Assembly: GCF_003344765.1 (NCBI RefSeq)
Contig: NZ_QPMH01000014.1
Location: 37,162 to 101,161, forward strand
Origin: Ferruginivarius sediminum
GTDB lineage: Bacteria > Pseudomonadota > Alphaproteobacteria > Kiloniellales > Rhodovibrionaceae
Direction: 5' to 3'
DNA length: 64,000 nucleotides
Shown in pieces: positions 53,235 through 62,475 of the stretch; position 1 is the first letter of the stretch; each line of letters starts with the position of its first letter. Made by a program: the position numbers and the translations under genes. Under the pieces are notes generated by a model. The model was given only the letters and a program-made list of their open reading frames with translations. It made no database searches and was not told the DNA's origin.

Positions 53235-56200
53235 GTCGCACCCCGCGCGGGTGCGTGGATTGGAACCCCGGACGGCGGCAGCGCGGGGACGGGTGCGACG
53301 CGTCGCACCCCGCGCGGGTGCGTGGATTGGAACAACGTTGCGGGCGCCTCCGCTGCGGCACCGGCATGTCGCACCCCGCGCGGGTGCGTGGATTGGAACG
53401 CCGCCGTGGTCCGTGACCTTATCTATCTAAACACGTCGCACCCCGCGCGGGTGCGTGGATTGGAACAAGGATCTCGCCGACGACGTCGAAAGCGCGATCC
53501 GTCGCACCCCGCGCGGGTGCGTGGATTGGAACCTTGGGCAAGGTTGGGAGTCGGGCGATCTGGCGGTGGTCGCACCCCGCGCGGGTGCGTGGATTGGAAC
53601 GTCGATCAGATCCTTGATCTCGATCCCGGCATAGGCCAGTCGCACCCCGCGCGGGTGCGTGGATTGGAACGGCGGCTCGAAGCCGTCCGAAGCGATCTCG
53701 CAACAGTCGCACCCCGCGCGGGTGCGTGGATTGGAACCGCTCGTTGGGGTGCTCGTCCTTGTCCACGTTGTAGGTCGCACCCCGCGCGGGTGCGTGGATT
53801 GGAACTTACCCAGCTTGCGCCGCAGGCGCTTGAGCCACGTGTCGCACCCCGCGCGGGTGCGTGGATTGGAACGCGGTCTGGACATCGGCCGCGCGGTCAA
53901 TCGCGAAGTCGCACCCCGCGCGGGTGCGTGGATTGGAACTTGATCTTGCCGGAGCCGCCATGTCCGCCACGGGTCGCACCCCGCGCGGGTGCGTGGATTG
54001 GAACAGCGGCTACGGCAAGACCACCGCGGCGATCTACGCGTCGCACCCCGCGCGGGTGCGTGGATTGGAACTCCAGAACCTGCGCGTTGTCTCGGAAGTG
54101 AAGCGTCGCACCCCGCGCGGGTGCGTGGATTGGAACGTCCGCGGGCTCCGGTGCTGGCGCCGGCGGCGCGGTCGCACCCCGCGCGGGTGCGTGGATTGGA
54201 ACTGTCTCGTTCGCTTGGTCGTTCGTCTGGTCGGCGTCGCACCCCGCGCGGGTGCGTGGATTGGAACGTCTGACACCTCGGCGTCGAACACGTCGGCCCA
54301 ACGTCGCACCCCGCGCGGGTGCGTGGATTGGAACACTCGCTGTGGACGCTTGTTGTCGAAGCTACGCTCGTCGCACCCCGCGCGGGTGCGTGGATTGGAA
54401 CTCGCGCGTCCCCGACATCGGCGTCATCGTCCGGGGGTCGCACCCCGCGCGGGTGCGTGGATTGGAACTCCATCGCGAGGTGAACGGCCACATCCGGTCG
54501 CGAGTCGCACCCCGCGCGGGTGCGTGGATTGGAACGAGCGTCAGGCGGGAAGCCCATCGGGGCATGTGGGTCGCACCCCGCGCGGGTGCGTGGATTGGAA
54601 CTCCGCCTTGCGCGCCAGCTTGTAGAACCAGTTCGCGTCGCACCCCGCGCGGGTGCGTGGATTGGAACGTGTTGGCGTTCGAATAGGTCGCACCAGCCAC
54701 CTCGTCGCACCCCGCGCGGGTGCGTGGATTGGAACTGTGGAAGGGGCTAGACAAAGACACCATCGAACGCGTCGCACCCCGCGCGGGTGCGTGGATTGGA
54801 ACATCACCACACCGCTACCAGCAGGATTGGCAATCTGTCGCACCCCGCGCGGGTGCGTGGATTGGAACGATAGGTCCGGGGCGTGCGTCGAGCCTCACTA
54901 CTGGTCGCACCCCGCGCGGGTGCGTGGATTGGAACAGCGCGGCTCTCGGCGTATGGCAGGATCGCCCTAAGTCGCACCCCGCGCGGGTGCGTGGATTGGA
55001 ACGACCTGAGACACGTCGACGACACCAATGTCGTCGGTGTCGCACCCCGCGCGGGTGCGTGGATTGGAACTCGGCTTCGCTCAGAGTCCGGTACTCGTGG
55101 CGCATGGTCGCACCCCGCGCGGGTGCGTGGATTGGAACGCCTTCGCCTGCTCGGCCTTGCGTGCGCGCTTCAGCGTCGCACCCCGCGCGGGTGCGTGGAT
55201 TGGAACATGTTCAGGAGGTGCGCGGCGACGACACCCTGCGTCGCACCCCGCGCGGGTGCGTGGATTGGAACATCGCCAAGGCGAACTCCCTTGAAGGGGT
55301 CAACGACGTCGCACCCCGCGCGGGTGCGTGGATTGGAACATCCACAACAGGGTTTGGGTGCGGTACTGTTCGGGGGTCGCACCCCGCGCGGGTGCGTGGA
55401 TTGGAACAGCGCGGCTCTCGGCGTATGGCAGGATCGCCCTAAGTCGCACCCCGCGCGGGTGCGTGGATTGGAACGTCTGCAGCGATCCTGTGCCAGTCGA
55501 GGTCGTCGGGTCGCACCCCGCGCGGGTGCGTGGATTGGAACACGTCGACGCCATTGTCTGACCACCCCAGGACTTGGTCGCACCCCGCGCGGGTGCGTGG
55601 ATTGGAACTCTTGGCGGCCTCGGAACACGGCGCAAATTTCCATGTCGCACCCCGCGCGGGTGCGCGGATTGGAACTGGCGCTTGGGCGGCCTGCGGCAGA
55701 TGATCGAGGGGTCGCACCCCGCGCGGGTGCGTGGATTGGAACTCCATGAGTTGCGCCGTGCGCCAGCCAAGAAACTCGTCGCACCCCGCGCGGGTGCGTG
55801 GATTGGAACGGATGCCCTGTTGTCCGCCGCACCACGTCCTGTGTCGCACCCCGCGCGGGTGCGTGGATTGGAACAATTCGTCCACAAGCAACGTCACCTT
55901 GCGGTCGGTCGCACCCCGCGCGGGTGCGTGGATTGGAACCTGCACGACCTCGTCGAGCTGATGCCGGGCTATGTGTCGCACCCCGCGCGGGTGCGTGGAT
56001 TGGAACGGTGAAGCAGGTGTAGAGATGCTGGAGCCACGCCGTCGCACCCCGCGCGGGTGCGTGGATTGGAACCACAACCGGGTGCTGAACTGGGTGCCGG
56101 CGCAGCCGTCGCACCCCGCGCGGGTGCGTGGATTGGAACGTAAGAAGCGGTCACCGCCTTGAAGGCGAGCCGGTCGCACCCCGCGCGGGTGCGTGGATTG

Positions 56201-56336
56201 GAACAGGTGCGGCTGCTCCCAGCCTTGCAGGCGCAGGGGTCGCACCCCGCGCGGGTGCGTGGATTGGAACCTCTCGCTCGTGGTGGGTGACAAGCGGCTC
56301 GGGCGTCGCACCCCGCGCAGGTGCGTCGCCTGCAAA
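53235..56336 (+). CRISPR. Type I-C CRISPR array, 47 repeats and 46 spacers
   Basis: A 32-nt repeat starting GTCGCACCCCGCGCGGGTGC and ending GTGGATTGGAAC, a type I-C repeat with GGAAC where GAAAC is usual. Spacers are mostly 34-36 nt, with one of 38 (53601-53638). The first repeat is at 53235. The repeat at 55644 has one change (GTGCGCGG). The last, at 56305, is degenerate in its second half, which marks the trailer and puts the leader at the left end beside cas3. Two spacers (54936-54970 and 55408-55442) are identical. Confidence 0.98.
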
Positions 56337-56422
56337 GCTAAGCTTGCCTCTTGCTTTGTCCCGCCTTGCTCGAACAGGCTACCCCGTACCAGATTACTGC
56401 TGTAGACAATCAAGGGGCATTC

Positions 56423-56728
56423 ATGGCGGTGAAATTCAAAAAAGGCTCATCCAGCGACAAAACCAAGTCCGCACCGTACTCGGGAAGTGCACAAGTTTAC
56501 GAGAAACAGTTATCGGTCCGCCTTCCCCTCCACGTTGTTCAAGATCTGAAGCAGCTGGCAGCGGACAAGAACACCACGCTGCGTGCCGTCGTCCTGGACG
56601 CCCTGACCAGCCATTACGGCCTGAACGTGGACGCGAACGAAAAGCAGGACAAGCGCCCGGCAGCCCGCAAACTCCAAGCCGAGCTATATCAAAAGCTGAA
56701 GCAGGGCGAGATATCCCTCGATACATAA
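56423..56728 (+). CDS. Ribbon-helix-helix DNA-binding protein
   Basis: 101 residues from ATG 56423, which has AAGGGG five bases ahead. The core KQLSVRLPLHVVQDLKQLAA followed by TTLRAVVLDALTSHYGL is a ribbon-helix-helix fold, and the flanks are basic or low-complexity. It begins about 90 bp after the degenerate last repeat of the I-C array. It precedes the reverse transcriptase, with two matching palindromes in the gap, so it is a good candidate for an autoregulator of that cassette. Confidence 0.7.
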   Translation: MAVKFKKGSSSDKTKSAPYSGSAQVYEKQLSVRLPLHVVQDLKQLAADKNTTLRAVVLDALTSHYGLNVDANEKQDKRPAARKLQAELYQKLKQGEISLDT

Positions 56729-56913
56729 GCTTGCCCGTCCGGGGGTAAAGGACAGGCCTGTGCAATCGATTGCACATCTGACTGCCGCTGAAGATAACAG
56801 CAGATTTCTAACAGTCTGTTCTCTGGCTTCAGAATAACCATCTTCCTGTGCAATCGATTTCACGCCTCTGGCATTCAAAAGATTAGACAAGCCTAGACTG
56901 CGCCTCCCTCGGC
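56729..56913 (+). promoter_or_regulatory. Intergenic region with two 16-bp palindromes ahead of the reverse transcriptase
   Basis: GTGCAATCGATTGCAC (56760-56775, perfect) recurs as GTGCAATCGATTTCAC (56848-56863) 88 bp later. Between them CTGAAG/CTTCAG and AACAG/CTGTT arms could pair into a nested hairpin. Either operators for the RHH protein or part of an RT-associated RNA. No protein frame fits. Confidence 0.5.
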
Positions 56914-58227
56914 ATGCCTGCGCTTGACAAGCGTGCCATCACGCTTAAAGGCGCGAGGAGGACGATTCCGACACCTGCACCAGGAAGGACGCGTCAGGCT
57001 ATGCCCGGGAAGTTCGGCAACGCGAAGGTGAGCGCCAAGCACCGCCAGAAGGCGGCCAAGCTCCATGGTCGCCTGGGCCAGGCAGCTGCATGCGGCGACG
57101 TGGCGCGGACACGCGAGACCCGCAAGGCGTTCCTCAACAGCTTCTCCGCCCGGGCCGTCGCGGTGGCCGAGGCCGCCCGCAAGAAGGACATCAAGCTCAC
57201 CTGCGCCGAGGCCGAGAAGCTGGCAAGTACGCTGGACCCCCGGATCGAACCCCAGGAGACGGTGCGCCTCACGTGGAAGGTGAAATCCGACCAGTCATAC
57301 CGGCCGATTTTCCGCTTCGACCTCCGGCGCACGGCGCTCCAGCGCCTCCTGGCACACGCTATCCACGCGGAACACGATCTCCATCCCGGCCAGCACGGGG
57401 TGCCGGGCAAAGGCCGCAACGAGGCCATCCGCAAGGCCAAGGACTACATCGACGCTGGTTACAGCTGGGTCGTCTCGGCTGACGTGAAGAACTGCTTCGG
57501 CAGCCTGGACGCCCACGAAGTTGCTCACCGCCTGAACCTGCCTCATCAGTTCAGGCATATCCTCCTGCCGCCCTCCGGGGACCACATTGTCATTCCTCAT
57601 GACAATGAAGGTAAGGCAGGGAAGAAGAAGGAGGTGGTCACGGGTCGGCTGCCGCAGGGTTCGGCCGCGTCCCCCGTTGCCGCAGCGGCGATGCTCGCGC
57701 CGGTATACGGTGAGCTGCCGGCGTGCATCGCTGCGCTCGGTTATGTCGATGACATTGCGCTCTTCTGCCAGAGCTACGGGGACGCGGTATCGGCTTACAA
57801 TGCCCTGCGTGGTGCCCTCCAGGGGCACCAGGCCGGCCCTCTGCACCTGAAATACGGCTACGTCAGGCAGGCCCACGACGGGTTCCGGTTCCTCGGGTAC
57901 TGGATCTGGTCGGACGTTCACGGGGCTCGTGCCCGCCCGACCGATGCAAAACTCGAAGACCTCGATCAGAAGCTCATCGCTTGTGATGCCGGCGGCGGCA
58001 AGGACCGCCGCACGGTTGCCCGCGACATTCTCCGGGGATGGCTGTCGGCCTTCCGGGAATGGGATCTCGACGAATACGGTATCACCGCGCTCGTCAACAT
58101 CTGTAACCCGCATCTCAAGGCCGTCGATGTCGCAGCCATGGTTGCGTTCCACCTTGCCACGCCGCCGAAGGACCTCCCCACACACGGGGGTGCCCACTAC
58201 GTGGATCTCCTCCAGCTGGCCGGGTGA
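56914..58227 (+). CDS. Stand-alone reverse transcriptase of unassigned group
   Basis: 437 residues from ATG 56914, or 408 from ATG 57001, which has AGGAAGGA upstream. RT motifs in order: SYRPIFRFDLRRTALQRLL (about 128-146), motif A WVVSADVKNCFGSLD (Asp190), motif B RLPQGSAASPV (245-255), motif C GYVDDIALF (Asp279/280) and FRFLGYWIW (324-332). A C-terminal ILRGWLSAFREWDLDEYGI recalls the thumb region of group II intron RTs. No maturase-X, HNH, Cas1 or retron-type N-terminal signature is present. The catalytic aspartates are intact, so it should be active. It does not match a group I can name; abortive-infection or defence RTs are possible relatives. Confidence 0.8.
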   Translation: MPALDKRAITLKGARRTIPTPAPGRTRQAMPGKFGNAKVSAKHRQKAAKLHGRLGQAAACGDVARTRETRKAFLNSFSARAVAVAEAARKKDIKLTCAEAEKLASTLDPRIEPQETVRLTWKVKSDQSYRPIFRFDLRRTALQRLLAHAIHAEHDLHPGQHGVPGKGRNEAIRKAKDYIDAGYSWVVSADVKNCFGSLDAHEVAHRLNLPHQFRHILLPPSGDHIVIPHDNEGKAGKKKEVVTGRLPQGSAASPVAAAAMLAPVYGELPACIAALGYVDDIALFCQSYGDAVSAYNALRGALQGHQAGPLHLKYGYVRQAHDGFRFLGYWIWSDVHGARARPTDAKLEDLDQKLIACDAGGGKDRRTVARDILRGWLSAFREWDLDEYGITALVNICNPHLKAVDVAAMVAFHLATPPKDLPTHGGAHYVDLLQLAG

Positions 58228-58353
58228 GGCGTCGAACGCGGCCCCTGCACCGGCCCACGTCTCGGTTGTCCAGCTATCCCACCCGCATTGACGACCTCGT
58301 TGTCGCTGCTACGGGCCGCTTGAGAGGCACAAGCCGTAGCGAGCGGAGGAGCG

Positions 58354-58539
58354 ATGGCACAGCCCGAACGCGACACCGGCGAGCAGCATGAGCAAACACA
58401 TTCATCGTCCGTGACACGTTCCGCTGAGACGGAACAAAGCATGATCGCACTCGTGCGCCTGCTCGCACGCCAGGCCGCGCGTGACGCTGTCCAGCATCAA
58501 GCCGACACGGTGGACGACGACGATGCGTCGGACGAATAA
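58354..58539 (+). CDS. Small acidic protein, unknown function
   Basis: 61 residues ending VDDDDASDE, with a helical stretch IALVRLLARQAARDAVQHQA. GGAGGAGCG lies directly ahead of ATG 58354. Its 3' end overlaps the next HTH gene by 17 bp, so they are probably co-translated. No family recognised. Confidence 0.55.
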   Translation: MAQPERDTGEQHEQTHSSSVTRSAETEQSMIALVRLLARQAARDAVQHQADTVDDDDASDE

Positions 58540-58747
58540 CACCCCCGAGCGCCTGCTCACCGTGGCCGAGGTCGCGGAGCTGCTGGCTGTCTCGCCGCGC
58601 CAGGTCCGCCGGTGGATCAGCTCCGAGGATCTCGCCGCCTACAAGCTCGGCAACCGGGTGCGGATCGCGCCGGCGGAGGTGCGCCGCTTTCTCAAGGCCC
58701 ACGGCTCCATGGCCGGCACTGGCATTCCCTGTCTCGACGAGTCCTAG
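58523..58747 (+). CDS. Excisionase-like helix-turn-helix protein
   Basis: 74 residues from ATG 58523. LLTVAEVAELLAVSPRQVRR followed by LAAYKLGNRVRIAPAEVRRF is the MerR-type winged HTH of the excisionase (DNA-binding domain) family. Its place just ahead of two tyrosine recombinases suggests a recombination directionality factor. Confidence 0.8.
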   Translation: MRRTNNTPERLLTVAEVAELLAVSPRQVRRWISSEDLAAYKLGNRVRIAPAEVRRFLKAHGSMAGTGIPCLDES

Positions 58748-58898
58748 TCGATATGAACATTCGTGAGAACAGATCATAGTAATCGGGTTTGTTTTGTTAG
58801 TATCCGTTTTGACAAATTCGACACCATGGCAATCGGAGTCATGACGAGTCCTGCGCTGGCAGGCAAATGAGCGTCACGAGACCGAAAGGAGGCGCCTG

Positions 58899-60596
58899 AT
58901 GGACGCACCGAACACCCTGGCCGACGTGCTGGACAGGGTCCAGACCGACACCCAGCTGACGCCGCGGGCGCGCCAGGACATGGCCTGGGCGATCCGCCAC
59001 GTCGGCCGGGCCCTCGCCCGCAACCTAGCCGACATCCCGGCCAGCCCGCCGATTCTGAACAACCGCTTGAACGCCGTGGCGCCGGCCGCCGCCGGCATTT
59101 CCCGCAACAGCTGGGCAAATGCCCGCTCGCGATTGCGCAAGTCCCTGCACGTGACCGGCTGCTACATCGAGCCCGGCCGCCACAAGGGCGAGCTTGCACC
59201 AGCGTGGCAGGATCTCCTCGCCTGTATCGACGAACAGTGGCTGCGGCACGGGCTTTCTCGCTTTGCCCATTTCGCCAGCGATAACCAATGGGCGCCGCAG
59301 GAGATCGACGACAGCTACTTCGAGGCCTTCCTTGACGTCCTGGAGAACCGGTCGATCGCCCGCAACCCGGCGCGCACCTACCGGCGGGCCTGCGTGAACT
59401 GGAACAAGGCGGTCCGCGAGGTGCCGGGCTGGCCCCAGACAGAGATCACGATCCCGTGCCGGGACGACGGCTACACCTACGGCTGGGAGGACTTTCCCGC
59501 TGGTCTCCGGCAGGCAGTCGACGCCTACTTCAAGGCCCGCAGCGGGACGGATCCCTTCGTGGATGCCAGTCTGAGGCCGCTCGCCCCGCCCTCCATACAA
59601 GGTCAGCGTTTCCAGCTCCGGCAGTTCGCTTCAGCAGTCGTCCTCCGCGGCGCCGCCAGCTGCAATGAGCTGCAGGATCTTCCGGATCTCGTCCAGCCCG
59701 GCCGGGTCAAGGCCGGCCTGCGCTTCTTCTATGAGCGCAACGGCCAGCAGTTCTCGAGCCAGCTGACCCAGATCGCTAACGCCGTGCTCGGCGTCGCCCG
59801 CTACCTCGTCCAGCGCGGCGACATCGATCAGGCCACCTTCGACGCCGTGCATGGTGCCTACAAGGCGGTGGAGTACCGACCGCACGGCATGGCCGAGCGC
59901 AACCGCGAGCGCCTGCGCCCCTTCGCCGATCCAGAAAACGTCGCCAAGCTCCTGCACCTGCCCGACCGCCTGGTCGCGCAGCGCAACCGCAAGCACGTCA
60001 CGGTGCGCGACGCCTACAGGGTGCGCTCGGCGCTGGCGATCGAGATCCTGCTGGTGCTGCCGCTGCGCATCCGCAACCTCGTCCAGCTGCGCATCGACGC
60101 GAACATCCACCGCACCCAGGCGAACGGCAAGGGCCGCACCTTCATCCACATCCCGGGCCTCGAGGTGAAGAATGGCGAAACCCTCCAGGTCGAGCTGCCG
60201 ACGCGCACCGCGCAGCTGCTGGACCTCTACCTCACGCACTACCGCCCGCTCCTGGTGCGCGACAACGGCGACTGGCTGTTTCCCGGACAAAAGGGCGGGC
60301 ACCAGCATATCGCGGCCTTCGGCACCTACCTGAAGAACGTGATCCGCCGCGAAACCGGCCTCGCGGTGCATCCGCATCTGTTCCGCCACATCGCCGCCAA
60401 GCTCTACCTGCGGGCCAACCCCGGGCAGTTCGAGGTCGTCCGCCATGTGCTTGGCCACAAGCGCCTCAAAACCACGGTGGACACCTACGCCGAGTTCGAC
60501 AGCCATCAGGCGGTGGAGATGTACGACAAGCAGATCCTGGCGCTGCGCGAGGACCTCGTTGGCGCCGCCGGCGACAAGGGGGCAGATCATGGCTAA
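58899..60596 (+). CDS. Large tyrosine recombinase/integrase
   Basis: 565 residues, with a long N-terminal region (about 1-340) before the catalytic domain. Catalytic residues are the Arg in LPLRIRNLVQLRID, HLFRHIAAKLYL and the Tyr in LGHKRLKTTVDTYAEF. AAAGGAGG precedes ATG 58899. Its stop overlaps the next recombinase start by 8 bp. Paired, overlapping recombinases are typical of elements that need two different integrases. Confidence 0.88.
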   Translation: MDAPNTLADVLDRVQTDTQLTPRARQDMAWAIRHVGRALARNLADIPASPPILNNRLNAVAPAAAGISRNSWANARSRLRKSLHVTGCYIEPGRHKGELAPAWQDLLACIDEQWLRHGLSRFAHFASDNQWAPQEIDDSYFEAFLDVLENRSIARNPARTYRRACVNWNKAVREVPGWPQTEITIPCRDDGYTYGWEDFPAGLRQAVDAYFKARSGTDPFVDASLRPLAPPSIQGQRFQLRQFASAVVLRGAASCNELQDLPDLVQPGRVKAGLRFFYERNGQQFSSQLTQIANAVLGVARYLVQRGDIDQATFDAVHGAYKAVEYRPHGMAERNRERLRPFADPENVAKLLHLPDRLVAQRNRKHVTVRDAYRVRSALAIEILLVLPLRIRNLVQLRIDANIHRTQANGKGRTFIHIPGLEVKNGETLQVELPTRTAQLLDLYLTHYRPLLVRDNGDWLFPGQKGGHQHIAAFGTYLKNVIRRETGLAVHPHLFRHIAAKLYLRANPGQFEVVRHVLGHKRLKTTVDTYAEFDSHQAVEMYDKQILALREDLVGAAGDKGADHG

Positions 60597-61671
60597 GCTA
60601 GGTGCCCGCAAAAGCCTGCGCCCCGAGCACTGGCCGGCGGCGGACCGGCAGGCGTGGGCGGTGGCCCGTACCCCCGGCGACATCTTCGAGCCCGGCGGCG
60701 GTGCCGCCAACTGGCGGCCGCAGACCGTCGCCAACTTCGAGAACGACTACGGCCTGTGGCTGGGCTGGCTCGCCACCAGCGGCCGGCTCGCGCCCGACAG
60801 CCGGCCGGGCGAGCGCGTCACCGAGGACGCGGTGGCCGCCTACATTGCCGACCTGCAGCCCATGCTGGCCCCGGCGTCGCTCGCCAACCGGGTGCGGCGG
60901 CTGTACACAGCGATGCAGCTCTTTGAACCCGAGCGGGACTGGGGGTGGCTGGCCCAGCTGAAGGCGCGCCTGCGGCGGGCCGAGAAGGCCACCAAGAGCA
61001 AGCCCGAGGCGCTCACCTCGCCCGGCCAACTGTACAAGCTCGGCGTTGACCTGATGCAGGACGGCGAAACCGCGGACGGCCTGCTGGCGCGCAAGCGCGC
61101 GGTGCTTTACCGCGACGGCCTCATCATCGCGATCCTGGCCGCCCGGGCGCCGCGGCGAAAGAACCTCGCCGGCATGCGGATCAACGTCAACGTGACGTGC
61201 GCGGGCGGGCATTACTGGCTCGTCTTCTCGGGCGCGGAGACAAAGCAAAAGCGGGCCAGCGAGCACCGGCTCCCGGCCGACCTGACACCGCGCATCGACC
61301 GTTATCTCGACCATCATCGGGCGGTGCTGGCGAACGGGCCTCACGAACCCGAGCCAGCCGACGCCCTGTGGCTCACCGAGTTCGGCGACCGGCTGAGCCC
61401 GATGGCGATCAACGTGATGGCGAAGACCCGCACCCGCGAAGCCCTGGGCGTCGCCATCCCGCCGCATCGCTTCCGGGATTGTCTGGCCACAGCCTGGGCC
61501 GTGGACCTCCCCGAGCACGTCACCCTGGCCGGGGCGATGCTCGACCACAGCGATCCCAAGATGACCGAGGACCACTACAACCAGGCGCAGCGGCACAAGG
61601 CGTTGCAGTGTCTCGCGCGGACGTTCGATGAACTACGGCGGCAAAAAAGCGCAGTAAAGGATGAGTACTGA
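60589..61671 (+). CDS. Second tyrosine recombinase of the pair
   Basis: 360 residues from ATG 60589. Catalytic Arg in ARAPRRKNLAGMRI, the HxxR box PHRFRDCLATAWAV and the Tyr in LDHSDPKMTEDHYNQAQ. The sequence is clearly different from the first recombinase, so this is not a duplication. The start overlaps the upstream stop, meaning the two are made together. Arm-binding N-terminal domain around TVANFENDYGLWLGWL. Confidence 0.87.
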   Translation: MAKLGARKSLRPEHWPAADRQAWAVARTPGDIFEPGGGAANWRPQTVANFENDYGLWLGWLATSGRLAPDSRPGERVTEDAVAAYIADLQPMLAPASLANRVRRLYTAMQLFEPERDWGWLAQLKARLRRAEKATKSKPEALTSPGQLYKLGVDLMQDGETADGLLARKRAVLYRDGLIIAILAARAPRRKNLAGMRINVNVTCAGGHYWLVFSGAETKQKRASEHRLPADLTPRIDRYLDHHRAVLANGPHEPEPADALWLTEFGDRLSPMAINVMAKTRTREALGVAIPPHRFRDCLATAWAVDLPEHVTLAGAMLDHSDPKMTEDHYNQAQRHKALQCLARTFDELRRQKSAVKDEY

Positions 61672-61783
61672 AAAATCCCGGGTTGACTGCGCTACTAATT
61701 TATCTTAATAAATGCCTATAGCATAGGCATATATATGCTTGACCCCTTTCGTCATATGTTTCTAACCAGTGTTGGAGAAAGGC

Positions 61784-62323
61784 GTGCCGGACAAACATCT
61801 GATGATTGCTGTGGATTGGTATGGACCGTATATTAATATTTCAGATGCCAAAGAAAATGCGCGTAATGACTATGATGACGGTCTTTACATTTGCATCGGA
61901 AAACGCGCTCATGAGAGAAAGAGGCGATTACAGTATATCGGGTTAAGCGAGCGCCTATTTACACGATTATCAATTAACCACCACAAATTAAGTGACGTGG
62001 AGCGGGAGGTCGAGTTCTGGTTAGGGGAGATTGCCACTGCCGAGCCATCTGGACGGAAGTTAAAAGTAACCCGCCAGACTCTCGACATGACCGAGTGGCT
62101 GCACGCGCGGTTTTTAGAACTACCATTGAACAATAAAAAAAGAAAAGGGCTGCCATATCGTAGCGCCACTGTCCTTAACAGGTGGTGGAAGTGTGATTAC
62201 GATAACCCAAGGCGTCGACGACCGCATTCGTCTTGGCCAGACCTAATTGACTATCCTGGATGTTCCTTACCAGTTCGCTTGGTTTGGTTTGGCCAAAAGC
62301 AGCGTATTATTTCTAATATTTAA
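61784..62323 (+). CDS. AT-rich cargo gene with GIY-YIG-like core
   Basis: 179 residues from GTG 61784, seven bases after GGAG; GTG 61769 is an alternative. DGLYICIGKRAHERKRRLQY followed by IGLSERLFTRLSINHHK resembles the GIY-YIG nuclease fold (paired strands, Tyr, then Arg helix). The usual C-terminal catalytic Glu is not assured. GC content is far below that of the neighbours, so it was acquired separately. It sits between two recombinase genes, as cargo would. Confidence 0.6.
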   Translation: MPDKHLMIAVDWYGPYINISDAKENARNDYDDGLYICIGKRAHERKRRLQYIGLSERLFTRLSINHHKLSDVEREVEFWLGEIATAEPSGRKLKVTRQTLDMTEWLHARFLELPLNNKKRKGLPYRSATVLNRWWKCDYDNPRRRRPHSSWPDLIDYPGCSLPVRLVWFGQKQRIISNI

Positions 62324-62475
62324 ATGTCGCACGACGACATTAAATCAGGCTGCATACCGCTTTAGGGGGCTCTGGGATTTCGTCTACCTCAACAACCTAA
62401 TACCCTTGCGTCCATCTTTGCAGATCGCTACGGGCAATCCCAGACATTGCTGATCGAACGATCATGAGGTTCGAC

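Noticed and set aside
53427..56413. Long open frames on both strands across the I-C array encoding repeated RTPRGCVDWN or NPRTRAGCD units
   Set aside because: They are translations of the CRISPR repeats; the period matches repeat plus spacer exactly.
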